64,000 nucleotides of DNA from positions 868,001 through 932,000 of the forward strand of contig NZ_JACHBZ010000001.1 of NCBI RefSeq assembly GCF_014200575.1, written 5' to 3'. Both the position numbers and the translations under genes were made by a program. Below, in pieces: positions 26,195 to 34,974 of this stretch. Numbering within the stretch: the first letter of the stretch is position 1; every line of letters starts with the position of its first letter. The notes under the pieces were generated by a model, which did no database searches, was not told where the DNA came from, and saw only the letters and a program-made list of their open reading frames with translations. The stretch comes from Mucilaginibacter saanensis. Lineage in GTDB: Bacteria; Bacteroidota; Bacteroidia; Sphingobacteriales; Sphingobacteriaceae.

Positions 26195-27127
26195 ATGTTA
26201 TTAAAAAAAAATATACCGGTAACCTACGTATTGGGTAAAATAAAAAAAGAGCTCATTATGGTAGCCATTTATTCTTCCGTAATTTATTTTGTACACCAGT
26301 ACTATAACTTTAAGGAGATATCTATCCCATTAACGGTACCTGCCATATTGGGTACCATTATATCATTGCTGCTGGCTTTCCGGTCAAACCAGGCTTATGA
26401 CCGCTGGTGGGAGGCCCGTATTTTATGGGGTGCAATTGTAAATGATAGCCGAACCTTTACCCGTCAGATACTCACCTTTGTTGACAGTAGTTATGATGGC
26501 GATGAGAAATGGGCGCTTAAAGAGCGTATTGTTAAGCGGCAAATTGCCTGGTGCTATAGCTTAAGCCGCCATTTACGCAGGCAAAATTCCAAACAAAACC
26601 TGGAAGTTTATTTAAGTGAAGAGGATGTTAAAACGGTAAAAAACCTGGAGCATGTTCCGTTGGCGCTAAATGAACTGCAAGGGCATGATTTGCGTACGCT
26701 ATACAAATTGGGCTGGATCAATGAATACCAGCAGGTAGCTCTTGACGGTACCTTAACTGGTTTCACCAATTCAATGGGCGGTTGCGAACGTATTAAGAAT
26801 ACCGTGTTTCCGGCTACCTACAGTGTTTATATTCATTGGCTGGTATTGTTTTTTGTGCTGTTGCTACCATTTAGCCTTATTGAGTTTTTTGGTATTCTGC
26901 AGGTGCCATTGGTAATTGGTATATCATCAGCATTTTTCCTGATCGAAAAAATGGCTATCCACTTGCAGGATCCATTTGAAAACATGCCTACTGATACGCC
27001 TACTACAGCCATCAGCCGTAAAATTGAGCAGGACCTGAAACAAATGATGAAAGACGAGTTGCCAAAGGATATTGACACAGTGGTCAATCAGCAACAAAAT
27101 GGTCCGGCCGTGTTTTATATTTTATAA
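26195..27127 (+). CDS. Bestrophin family (UPF0187) membrane protein
   Basis: A 310-residue protein of the bestrophin/YneE family of ion channels. Diagnostic features are LLLAFRSNQAYDRWWEARILWGAIVNDSRTF, the charged loop FTNSMGGCERIKNTVFPATYSVYIHWLV, and DPFENMPTDTPTTAISRKIEQDLKQMM at the end. Several hydrophobic segments are visible. Bacterial members form pentameric cation or anion channels. It follows the Usp-like gene in one unit and ends in a palindromic terminator. Confidence 0.9.
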   Translation: MLLKKNIPVTYVLGKIKKELIMVAIYSSVIYFVHQYYNFKEISIPLTVPAILGTIISLLLAFRSNQAYDRWWEARILWGAIVNDSRTFTRQILTFVDSSYDGDEKWALKERIVKRQIAWCYSLSRHLRRQNSKQNLEVYLSEEDVKTVKNLEHVPLALNELQGHDLRTLYKLGWINEYQQVALDGTLTGFTNSMGGCERIKNTVFPATYSVYIHWLVLFFVLLLPFSLIEFFGILQVPLVIGISSAFFLIEKMAIHLQDPFENMPTDTPTTAISRKIEQDLKQMMKDELPKDIDTVVNQQQNGPAVFYIL

Positions 27128-27156
27128 CCCGCAGTTATAATTAACCGGTGATCAAG

Positions 27157-27182
27157 GCAGCGCTATATAGCGCTGCTTTTTT
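27157..27182 (+). terminator. Rho-independent terminator after bestrophin
   Basis: A perfect 20-bp palindrome (GCAGCGCTAT / ATAGCGCTGC) at 27157-27176 runs directly into six T's. Confidence 0.85.
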
Positions 27183-27288
27183 GTTGGTATTACTATTATT
27201 GCCTTATATAGCTAAGTGTTTATAAATATCCCTTTATTTAATTACTTTGGCTACCGCGAATTTTATAACACGTTTCGCTTTCATTAAA

Positions 27289-28026
27289 ATGACTTATTGC
27301 CTGGGAATTAAGGTTAAAGAAGGATTATTAGCCATAGCCGATACACGTATCACTTCGGGTACAGATACTACCGTAAAAAAGAAAATAACAATAGAACAAA
27401 AGGATCATTTTTCGCTTTTTATCATGACCAGTGGTTTGCGTTCTGTAAGGGATAAGGCCATTACTTATTTTACGGAGCAACTGGAAAACAAGGAGTTTAA
27501 TAAAATGTACAAAGCCGTAAATGCTTTTGGCGAACAGGTAAAACGTGCTGCCGAAGAAGATGGGATGGCTCTTGAAAAAGCCGGCTTCAGATTTGATCTG
27601 AACACCATTATTGGCGGGCAGTTAAAAGATGATGATGAGCATAAGCTTTTTTTGCTTTATCCTGAAGGTAACTGGGTTGAACTTGGACAAGGCGCGCCTT
27701 ACGTAGTAATTGGTAATTCGGGTCACGGTAAGGCTATACTGAACCGTATATTGGAAGAAGATTCGAGCCTTAAACTTGCGCTTAAAACGGGGTTCTTATC
27801 CTTTGATTCAACCCGGGTAAGTTCAAATAACGTTGATTTTCCAATAGATGTGGCACTATATAAAAAGGACAGCTTTGAAATAGTGGAGCAACGATACGAA
27901 AAGAAGGATCTGGAATATATATCAACCGAATGGGCCGAAGAACTGAAAAATGCTCTTGACCATATATCCGAAGATTGGATGGATACAACATTTAACAAAT
28001 TAGACGGAATTAAAACGAAGAGCTGA
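27289..28026 (+). CDS. Anbu-type proteasome-like peptidase
   Basis: A 245-residue Ntn-hydrolase of the Anbu (ancestral beta subunit) family. After Met, the product begins TYCLGIKVKEGLLAIADTRITSG: a Thr that would be the N-terminal nucleophile, and Asp17 in ADTR as in proteasome beta subunits, with lysines at 29-31. GGQLKDDDEHKLFLLYPEGNWVE is a family feature. I start at ATG 27289, since the mature protein must begin with Thr; an upstream TTG at 27247 is rejected. A transglutaminase-like gene follows by five bases. Anbu loci usually include that protein plus an alpha-E protein and an ATP-grasp protein; neither is seen here. Confidence 0.88.
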   Translation: MTYCLGIKVKEGLLAIADTRITSGTDTTVKKKITIEQKDHFSLFIMTSGLRSVRDKAITYFTEQLENKEFNKMYKAVNAFGEQVKRAAEEDGMALEKAGFRFDLNTIIGGQLKDDDEHKLFLLYPEGNWVELGQGAPYVVIGNSGHGKAILNRILEEDSSLKLALKTGFLSFDSTRVSSNNVDFPIDVALYKKDSFEIVEQRYEKKDLEYISTEWAEELKNALDHISEDWMDTTFNKLDGIKTKS

Positions 28027-28031
28027 GCAAT

Positions 28032-28880
28032 ATGAAATTCGATGTGTTTACCCAAATGGAATATGTAGTGCGGTCGCCGGGCACATTGATTTTAAATATA
28101 CACGCTTTACGCACGCCGCACCAAACGGTGCTCAATGAGGAATTTACCGTTGAGCCTTACCTTAAAGTGGAGGAACTAATCTCGGCCCAGGGCGAGAACA
28201 GGCTGATGCGCTTTGAAGTGGCCGATCCGTGTACCATCAAAGTAACCTATAAGGCGCTGGTTGATAATAATTATCAGGTAACCGATTATACACAACAGCA
28301 GGAAACCCTGGTTGCCCAGTTGGATGTTACCGTGCTGCCTTATCTTAATCCAAGCCGTTACTGCCAGTCAGACAAACTGTACAGGCTGGCACATAACCTG
28401 TTCGGGCACATTAACAACCCCTTTGAGCAGGTAGTGACCCTTACCGACTGGATACACAATAACGTGCAATACCTTAGCGGTTATAGTAATGCACAAACAT
28501 CGGCCTTTGATACCGTTACGGAGCAAATTGGGGTATGCCGTGATTTTGCTCATCTGGGTATTGCGCTTTGCAGGGCTTTAACCATTCCGGCACGTTACTT
28601 TACAGGCTATGCCTACCATTTAAAACCGGCCGACTTTCATGCCTGTTTTGAGGCTTATTTAGGCGGTAATTGGGTGCTTTTTGATGCAACTAAACTGGTG
28701 CCGCTTAACGGACTGGTTAAAATAGCCACCGGGCGCGATGCCGCCGATACCGCTATAGCCAATATTTTTGGCGATGTAACCTTTACCACCATGCAGGTAA
28801 GCTGTGAACTTGCCGAAGGGGAGGGTTTTAATCCTATATATTACCAGGCAAGTGATTATAAAGGATTATCCTATTTGTAA
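28032..28880 (+). CDS. Transglutaminase-like protein of the Anbu locus
   Basis: A 282-residue protein with the N-terminal bacterial transglutaminase-like domain (about 1-105) and a papain-like core. The catalytic triad is visible as Cys169 (GVCRDFAHLGIALC), His203 (DFHACFEAYL) and Asp218 (LFDAT). Such proteins cleave or form isopeptide bonds. It is cotranscribed with the Anbu peptidase (stop and start five bases apart). Its substrate is unknown; a peptidase or peptide-maturation role is inferred from the Anbu context. Confidence 0.9.
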   Translation: MKFDVFTQMEYVVRSPGTLILNIHALRTPHQTVLNEEFTVEPYLKVEELISAQGENRLMRFEVADPCTIKVTYKALVDNNYQVTDYTQQQETLVAQLDVTVLPYLNPSRYCQSDKLYRLAHNLFGHINNPFEQVVTLTDWIHNNVQYLSGYSNAQTSAFDTVTEQIGVCRDFAHLGIALCRALTIPARYFTGYAYHLKPADFHACFEAYLGGNWVLFDATKLVPLNGLVKIATGRDAADTAIANIFGDVTFTTMQVSCELAEGEGFNPIYYQASDYKGLSYL

Positions 28881-28955
28881 CAGCTTGTGTAACTCGTTAT
28901 ATTAATGGGGGCATCTGCGTTAGCAGTTCATGAAACTTAATGGGGATTCTTTAAC

Positions 28956-29342
28956 TTAAATAGCGCGTTTTACTTTAAGCCGGTTGCTATATACCCAGTT
29001 TATGGCTAATACAGCTACACATATCAGCAAACCAAAAAATTCACGTACTTCTTCAATCCACGGTTTTTCGGCTTTCATGGTTTCAACAAGGCTCTCGGCA
29101 TGATGAAATTCAAACCAGTCAATTAAGCCGTTGCGGTCGAAAATTTTATAGGTAGCGTAGGCTAGGTAGATAAAAATACCAATAGCGTAGCCTATGGGAT
29201 AAAACTTTTTGCGGACAGCCTGATAGCAAAAAAATGCGCTGTATAAATATATAGGCATCCATACATAAGGGTCGGGGTCGTTATACTGCAATCCCGCAAA
29301 AATGATGAACAGCACAACAAAAACAATGTTAAAAATCTTCAT
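28956..29342 (-). CDS. TMEM220-like membrane protein
   Basis: A 128-residue protein with four hydrophobic segments: IVFVVLFIIFAGLQYNDPDPYVWMPIYLYS (TM1 and motif QYNDPDP), then YPIGYAIGIFIYLAYATYKI, then LLICVAVLAINWVYS. The QYNDPDP..W motif is typical of transmembrane family 220, of unknown function. A possible promoter lies just upstream, so it need not be part of the riboswitch-tRNA unit. Confidence 0.85.
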   Translation of the reverse strand: MKIFNIVFVVLFIIFAGLQYNDPDPYVWMPIYLYSAFFCYQAVRKKFYPIGYAIGIFIYLAYATYKIFDRNGLIDWFEFHHAESLVETMKAEKPWIEEVREFFGLLICVAVLAINWVYSNRLKVKRAI

Positions 29343-29390
29343 AAAGTGTTAGGCATTTTGGTTTACCGGCAGGCGTTGATGCGCACTGCA

Positions 29391-29420
29391 TAAAGGTAAA
29401 TATTTCAGTAAATCAACAAA
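29391..29420 (-). promoter_or_regulatory. Weak promoter candidate of the TMEM220-like gene
   Basis: In the minus direction, TTTG (29420-29417), an 18-base spacer and TACCTTTA (29398-29391, one mismatch to TAnnTTTG) fit the phylum consensus about 50 bases before the start codon at 29342. Confidence 0.35.
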
Positions 29421-29520
29421 ATAATTTATTGACTATAATTTGGTTATAGGACAATGGCACATAATACCAACTACAGACAAAATAGCTGTTGATTAATGAA
29501 GAAACAAACGGGAAAATTTG

Positions 29521-29591
29521 ATGTCGCGGGCAGATTCGAACTGCCGTAAAAGGCTTTGCAGACCTTAACCTATCCTCTCGGTCACACGACT
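29521..29591 (-). tRNA. tRNA-Cys(GCA)-like sequence with an imperfect acceptor stem
   Basis: Read on the minus strand: D arm ACC...GGT, anticodon stem AAGGT/GCCTT with loop CTGCAAA (anticodon GCA, Cys), a short variable region, T arm GGCAG-TTCGAAT-CTGCC. The discriminator is U, the Cys identity base. Oddities are an A1-A72 mismatch where other tRNA-Cys have G-C, only six acceptor pairs, U at the usual A21 position, and a CAA rather than an encoded CCA after the discriminator. It could be a real tRNA, a decaying copy, or a tRNA mimic in the leader downstream of a SAM riboswitch. Confidence 0.65.
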
Positions 29592-29639
29592 TAAAAAAAA
29601 CTATAAATCACTTATGAAGAAGGCAGGGGTATGATCTTT

Positions 29640-29750
29640 CTTTATCTCTCTCCTTTTTCAGGAGCAGGAATTAGCACCTTTTACATTATGCGGATGTATA
29701 GGTTGCCAAGACGTCTTTGGGCCTTTCCCTCGGTCTTTCTTGATAAGCTT
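29640..29750 (-). ncRNA. SAM-I (S-box) riboswitch
   Basis: Minus-strand sequence matches the S-box aptamer: P1 begins CTTATCAAGA and ends GAGAGATAAAG; conserved cores GAGGGA, GGCCC, TTGGCAACC, AAGGTGCTAATTCCTG all appear in order. It binds S-adenosylmethionine and normally controls sulphur amino-acid genes. Here the next element downstream (50 bases) is the tRNA-Cys-like sequence, with an eight-T run in between at 29593-29600. No strong GC-rich terminator hairpin precedes that run, so the expression platform is unclear. Confidence 0.9.
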
Positions 29751-29904
29751 AAATAAAAGAACTACTTGTCATCAGTGACGATGCAAATATAAAAACTATT
29801 TATATAATTCCTATAGGAATAGTAGAATAAATTAAAATTTCTCTGTTTTTTACCCTGTGAGATTTTTTTAATATTTATTTCCCATTAATACACATATTTG
29901 CATC

Positions 29905-31242
29905 ATGAGTAAGTTATGGCAAAAAACCACTAATGTAAATGAACTGGTAGAGAACTTTACCGTTGGCCGCGACAGGGAATTTGATGAGCAAATGGCAGCT
30001 TTTGATGTTTTAGGATCATTGGCCCATACCCGCATGCTGCAAAGCATAGGGCTAATGGATACTGCCGATCTTGACCTGGTGCAGCGTGAGTTAAAGGCAA
30101 TTTATGCGGACATTGAAAAAGGTGGTTTTACCATTGACGACGGGGTAGAGGATGTGCACTCGCAAGTAGAGATGCTGCTTACCCAGCGCATTGGCGATGC
30201 CGGAAAAAAGATCCACAGCGGTCGTTCGCGTAATGATCAGGTGCTGGTTGATCTTAAACTGTTTTTCCGCCATCAGTTACAGCAGGTTGTTGAAGAAACA
30301 GAAACGCTGTTCCGCCAGCTTATGGAGCTCAGCGAAAAACATAAAGATGTGCTATTGCCCGGCTATACACATTTGCAGGTGGCCATGCCTTCATCATTCG
30401 GGTTATGGTTTGGCGCTTATGCCGAAAGCCTGGCTGATGATCTGGAACTGGTTTTGGCCGCTTACCGCATCACCAATAAAAATCCATTAGGTTCGGCAGC
30501 GGGCTATGGTTCATCGTTTCCGTTAAACCGTACTTTAACAACCCAGTTATTAGGGTTTGATAGTTTAAATTATAACGTGGTATATGCCCAGATGGGGCGC
30601 GGTAAAACCGAAAGGATCATCGCGCAGGCTTTATCGTCCGTTGCTGCCACGCTGGCAAAAATGGCTATGGATCAGGCTTTATACCTGAGCCAGAATTTTG
30701 CTTTTGTGAGCTACCCTGATACCCTTACAACTGGCAGCAGCATTATGCCACACAAAAAAAACCCGGATGTTTGGGAAATTATGCGTGGTAAATGTAACCG
30801 GCTGCAAGCGTTGCCTACCGATGTAGCCATGATGACCACCAACCTGCCATCAGGCTATCACCGCGAACTGCAATTGCTGAAAGAGTTGTTGTTCCCTGCA
30901 TTTGCCGATCTGAAAAACTGTTTGCACATGGCTACTTTTATGCTGCAAAACATCACGGTAAATACCGATATATTGAAAGACCCTAAATATGCCTACCTGT
31001 TTAGTGTAGAGGAGGTAAACCGCATGGTATTAAGCGGCACACCTTTCCGTGATGCTTACAAACAAATAGGTTTGGCTATAGAGAAAGGTGATTTTAACCC
31101 TGATAAAACAGTAAACCATACCCACGAGGGTAGTATTGGCAACCTCGGGAACGAGCATATTACGGCAGCATTTAATAAACTGCTCGCTAATTTTGATTTT
31201 GAAAAGGTTGAAGGTGCTATAAAGGAATTGGTGAATAAATAA
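29905..31242 (+). CDS. argH: Argininosuccinate lyase
   Basis: A 445-residue fumarase/aspartase-superfamily enzyme cleaving argininosuccinate to arginine and fumarate, the last step of arginine synthesis. Visible are GRSRNDQV (106-113), GYTHLQVAMP with His156, and the mobile signature loop GSSIMPHKKNPDVWE containing catalytic Ser278/279. Start ATG 29905; a CATATTTG box (one mismatch to the -7 consensus) ends eight bases earlier, so the leader may be very short. No other arginine genes are nearby in this window. Confidence 0.95.
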   Translation: MSKLWQKTTNVNELVENFTVGRDREFDEQMAAFDVLGSLAHTRMLQSIGLMDTADLDLVQRELKAIYADIEKGGFTIDDGVEDVHSQVEMLLTQRIGDAGKKIHSGRSRNDQVLVDLKLFFRHQLQQVVEETETLFRQLMELSEKHKDVLLPGYTHLQVAMPSSFGLWFGAYAESLADDLELVLAAYRITNKNPLGSAAGYGSSFPLNRTLTTQLLGFDSLNYNVVYAQMGRGKTERIIAQALSSVAATLAKMAMDQALYLSQNFAFVSYPDTLTTGSSIMPHKKNPDVWEIMRGKCNRLQALPTDVAMMTTNLPSGYHRELQLLKELLFPAFADLKNCLHMATFMLQNITVNTDILKDPKYAYLFSVEEVNRMVLSGTPFRDAYKQIGLAIEKGDFNPDKTVNHTHEGSIGNLGNEHITAAFNKLLANFDFEKVEGAIKELVNK

Positions 31243-31316
31243 ACAAATAACCGCAATGACGGCTTTTACATTATCGGCGAAATCTTAAAAGAGTCGGTAT
31301 AATGACAAACTAAACC

Positions 31317-31517
31317 ATGAACGGACAAAACAGAAGTGATATATATCCTGGTCTTGAAGTGGATATTATCTTGAAAAAAGATCAGCGAAGTGGTACCCTG
31401 ACCCGTGGCATAGTAAAAAGGTTACTTACCAGTGCCACTTATCATTCCAGGGGAATTAAGGTGCAGCTGGATGACGGGCAGGTTGGCCGGGTAGCCTGGA
31501 TAGTGGAGGAAGATTAA
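31317..31517 (+). CDS. YwbE family protein
   Basis: A 66-residue protein with the full YwbE/DUF2196 pattern: GQNRSDIYPGLEVDIILKKDQRSGTLTRGIVKRLLT and HPRGIKVRL-like SRGIKVQLDDGQVGRV. This family is widespread and uncharacterised; the residue pattern suggests a small beta-barrel, perhaps RNA-associated. It stands alone between argH and a DUF1345 gene. Confidence 0.9.
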   Translation: MNGQNRSDIYPGLEVDIILKKDQRSGTLTRGIVKRLLTSATYHSRGIKVQLDDGQVGRVAWIVEED

Positions 31518-31582
31518 ATTTGTGCAGTTCATAAATTCTACACAATTCATCGCCATATTTACATCAACATAATCAGATTAAT

Positions 31583-32281
31583 ATGCCTGCACGTCCAAAA
31601 ATAAAAGAAAAGCTATGGCTCCGGCTTGATGCTCATTACCGTTTATTAATATCTCTGGGCGTAGCAGCTATAACATTATTTTTCGTTTGGGGGCGTTTCA
31701 GTCCGCCTGCGGCCATTTTGGTTACCTGGCTCGCCTGCGGTATGACCATTATTTTGATGGATTGGATCATTATTTTATCCTCGCACCCGATAGAGGTACG
31801 GCGGATTGCCAAAATTGAAGATTCCAGTCGTACATTAATCTTTTTGTTTGTTATAGTGGCTTCGCTGGTTAGTATGCTGGCCATTTTTTTCCTGCTCAAA
31901 TCATCCAAACACTTATCTGCCGAAGCCGTAACGGGACATGTATTGCTGGGAATGGCATCTGTAATTATCTCCTGGGTGTTGGTACATACCATATTTACCC
32001 TGCGTTATGCGCACATGTATTATGCTACAGATACAGATGGTGATAATAAGAAAAAGCCAATCGGGGGGCTTGAATTTCCGGGTGATGAAAAAGATCCCGA
32101 TTATCTTGACTTTGTGTATTTCTCATTTGTAGTAGGCATGACCTTTCAGGTATCAGACGTAGAGATTTCCTCCCGGCAGATCCGCCGCCTTTGCTGGATC
32201 CACGGTATGATCTCGTTTGCGTTTAATACCGCTATAGTGGCATTAAGTATCAATGTAATATCAGGCTTGGTTGCTAATTAA
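31583..32281 (+). CDS. DUF1345 membrane protein
   Basis: A 232-residue membrane protein with about five transmembrane segments (ISLGVAAITLFFVWG, ILVTWLACGMTIILMDWII, LIFLFVIVASLVSMLAIFFLL and others). The motif YLDFVYFSFVVGMTFQVSDVEISSRQIRR is diagnostic of DUF1345. Function unknown. Its stop overlaps the convergent DUF72 gene by four bases. Confidence 0.88.
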   Translation: MPARPKIKEKLWLRLDAHYRLLISLGVAAITLFFVWGRFSPPAAILVTWLACGMTIILMDWIIILSSHPIEVRRIAKIEDSSRTLIFLFVIVASLVSMLAIFFLLKSSKHLSAEAVTGHVLLGMASVIISWVLVHTIFTLRYAHMYYATDTDGDNKKKPIGGLEFPGDEKDPDYLDFVYFSFVVGMTFQVSDVEISSRQIRRLCWIHGMISFAFNTAIVALSINVISGLVAN

Positions 32282-33204
32282 AACAAACTGCTTTGCGTTT
32301 CTATAAACTTGGGGCGAAGCAGCTGAATGCCTAATGCCTTGTTTAGTTCGTCAGTTACATAGTCGGATAATATGGGCGAGTAACGCTCGTCATGCTGGTG
32401 CATAAAGAACCATACCGATTTTAAGCCTTGTTGCTGCCATTGTTTAATGCGGATAACCCATTCATTTAACCTGGCCTTGTCCGAATCAAAATTATTATTG
32501 ACAAGGCCGTTGCCCACAAAACGGATAAAGGCATGTGGCGTAGGCAGGTTCATATGTACCACGTCGCGGCGCCCGGTGGCATCTGTTATTACGGCACCAA
32601 TATTTAACTCATGAAACAAGGCAAAAACTTTTTCGCGATTCTCGGCTACGGAAAACCATTCTTTATGTCTTAACTCCACAAAAACGGGTACGTCCTTTGG
32701 TAATTGTTCAAGATATGCCTTGAGCTCGGGAAAGCTTTTTGGTGTATAATTATCGCTTAGTTGCAAAAAAAGCGGGCCAAGCTTATCGCCAAAAGCCATA
32801 ATGCCCTCGTAATAGGAGGTGGTAATATCTTCTGCGTTCTTTAACCTGCGGATGTGGCTGATACTTTGCGAAAATTTAGGGCAAAATTTAAAGTTTGGGT
32901 TGCTTTCGGCTTTGGATTTCCATTTGGTAATGGTATCAGGGCCGTAAACATTATAAAAGGTAGCATTCAGCTCAATACAGTCAAAATGCTTCACATATTC
33001 ATCTAAAAAATTAGCGTCTTTGGTTTTAGGTGGATAGATCTGGCCAATCCACTCTTTGCGGCCCCATTTGGCACAACCCACATGTACCTGTAAAGGCTGA
33101 TTGTTTTTTGCGGCCTTTAAGGTTGCAATAGTTAATTCAGGATCAGGCGGAAGAGTAAAATCTACTGTTGCTAATTCTTCCGGGGTTACACGGCCAAATT
33201 CCAT
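32278..33204 (-). CDS. DUF72 domain-containing protein
   Basis: A 308-residue TIM-barrel protein of the DUF72 (YecE) family: VHVGCAKWGRKEWIGQIYPP opening, CIELNATFYN, NFKFCPKFSQSISH, LGPLFLQLS, VFVELRHKEWF and FFMHQHDERYSP near the end. The function is not established; members often occur next to DNA-repair or metabolic genes. It overlaps the DUF1345 stop at its 3' end and lies about 50 bases from the amidase gene on the same strand. Confidence 0.9.
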   Translation of the reverse strand: MEFGRVTPEELATVDFTLPPDPELTIATLKAAKNNQPLQVHVGCAKWGRKEWIGQIYPPKTKDANFLDEYVKHFDCIELNATFYNVYGPDTITKWKSKAESNPNFKFCPKFSQSISHIRRLKNAEDITTSYYEGIMAFGDKLGPLFLQLSDNYTPKSFPELKAYLEQLPKDVPVFVELRHKEWFSVAENREKVFALFHELNIGAVITDATGRRDVVHMNLPTPHAFIRFVGNGLVNNNFDSDKARLNEWVIRIKQWQQQGLKSVWFFMHQHDERYSPILSDYVTDELNKALGIQLLRPKFIETQSSLF

Positions 33205-33251
33205 AATGATGTTAATATTTTTGACAAGATATGATTTTGTTGCTTAAGTAA

Positions 33252-34874
33252 TCAACTAAACAAATCAACTTTAAATTCGGGCGCCGCTCTTTTTTTAGAT
33301 GCCTGTTCATAGGCATATCCCAGTTTAATGATCTCGCCCTCTTGATAAGCCGTACTAAAAAACGACAGGCCAACAGGTAAACCATGCAGCAATCCCATGG
33401 GCACCGTAATATGCGGGTAGCCAGCCATGGCCGCCGGGCCCGAAAAGGAAAAGCCGTTATCATAGTCGCCATTCACGAGGTCAATACAGCCAGCGGGGCC
33501 GTTGGTTGGGCCAATAATGGCATCCAGCTTATTATCGGTTAATATTTTGTCAATAGCTTGCCTGCTGCCCAGGCTGGTGCTTTTTAGGGCATACAGGTAT
33601 TCTTTGCTGCTTAGGTCACCTTTGGACTGGGCGTACTCCATTGTTTCCTGTTTAAAAAAGGGCATGGCTTTAGCTTCGTTCTTTTTATTAAAGGCAATTA
33701 CATCGGTCAGGGTTTTAACATTGCTGTTAGCCTTGCTTAAATACTGGTTTAAGCCATCTTTAAATTCATACACCAGTAAGGTAAATTCCGTTTTGCCTGC
33801 ATCTTTCAATTGTTTGTTCAGCTCTATCTCTATTACCTCGGCGCCTTTGCTTTTTAATGTTTTGATGGCATCCTGCAAAAGTGCCACTACACCGGCGTTG
33901 CCCTCCAAAGCCGATTTCTCGACGCCGAGGCGTTTGCCCTTTAAACCGTTGGCGTCTAAAAATTTGGTATAATCGGTTTCCGCTTTTCCTTTGCTGTTTA
34001 AGGTATAGCTATCCTGCGCGTCCACACCTGCAAGTACACCCAAAAATATGGCCGCATCACTAACGGTGCGTGCCATTGGGCCCGCGGTGTCCTGTGTTTT
34101 TGATATAGGGACAATTCCTGAACGGCTCAGGAGCCCAACAGTGGGTTTTATACCAACCAATCCGTTTACTGACGATGGCGACACGATGGAGCCATCAGTT
34201 TCGGTACCAATGGCCACCGTACATAAATTAGCTGCCACTGCCGATCCCGATCCCGAACTTGATCCGCTTGGATTACGGTCAAGTATATAAGGACATTTGG
34301 TTTGGCCGCCACGGCTGCTCCAGGCGCTGGTAGAATGTGTGGAACGGAAGTTTGCCCACTCGCTCAAATTGGTTTTACCTAATATTACAGCTCCGGCTTC
34401 CCGTAATTTGTGCACAATAAAAGCATCCTGTTTAGCAAAGTTATCGCCAAGGGCCAGCGAGCCTGCTGTAGTGTGCATGTTATCGGCAGTATTGATGTTG
34501 TCTTTAATTAGCACGGGTATGCCATGCATCGGCCCGCGCACCTTTCCTTGTGACCGCTCTTTATCCATAGCATCGGCCATGTTAAGGGCATCCTTATTCA
34601 ACTCGATAACTGCATTAAGTTTTGGGCCGTTTTTATCTATCTCATCAATGCGTTTCAGATACAATTCGGTAAGCAGGCGCGAGGTATATTGCTTAGCCTT
34701 CATCTTCTGCTGCAGATCGGTTATGGTAGCTTCTGAAAGCTCAAACAGGTCGCCTTTGTCATCAGCGGCAGCGTCAGGTTTTTTTTCTGCCGATGACTGA
34801 CCACACGCCGCAACCAGGGTTGATAAGGTTAAGCCCGCTACTGAGCCCGTTTTCAGGAAGTTTCTTCTGTGCAT
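33252..34874 (-). CDS. Amidase (amidase-signature family), exported
   Basis: A 540-residue amidase with a Tat-like lipoprotein leader (HRRNFLKTGSVAGLTLSTLVAACGQ, Cys about 24). The Ser-cisSer-Lys triad is visible: Lys124 in PVLIKDN, cis-Ser about 205 in GSSSGSG, and nucleophile Ser229 in TETDGSI. It hydrolyses amide bonds; the exported location suggests peptide or amide scavenging. The DUF72 gene follows it. Substrate unknown. Confidence 0.92.
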   Translation of the reverse strand: MHRRNFLKTGSVAGLTLSTLVAACGQSSAEKKPDAAADDKGDLFELSEATITDLQQKMKAKQYTSRLLTELYLKRIDEIDKNGPKLNAVIELNKDALNMADAMDKERSQGKVRGPMHGIPVLIKDNINTADNMHTTAGSLALGDNFAKQDAFIVHKLREAGAVILGKTNLSEWANFRSTHSTSAWSSRGGQTKCPYILDRNPSGSSSGSGSAVAANLCTVAIGTETDGSIVSPSSVNGLVGIKPTVGLLSRSGIVPISKTQDTAGPMARTVSDAAIFLGVLAGVDAQDSYTLNSKGKAETDYTKFLDANGLKGKRLGVEKSALEGNAGVVALLQDAIKTLKSKGAEVIEIELNKQLKDAGKTEFTLLVYEFKDGLNQYLSKANSNVKTLTDVIAFNKKNEAKAMPFFKQETMEYAQSKGDLSSKEYLYALKSTSLGSRQAIDKILTDNKLDAIIGPTNGPAGCIDLVNGDYDNGFSFSGPAAMAGYPHITVPMGLLHGLPVGLSFFSTAYQEGEIIKLGYAYEQASKKRAAPEFKVDLFS

Positions 34875-34974
34875 ATATCAGGATTTTAAAGCCTTTACAA
34901 GTAACAAAATATTTAGCTGCTTTTAAAGTTATCATCCTAATATATTATACAGCAGGTAATCAAGTGAACACTGC

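Noticed and set aside
33212..33472. Minus-strand open frame over the amidase 3' end
   Set aside because: It overlaps the recognised amidase in another frame and matches no family.
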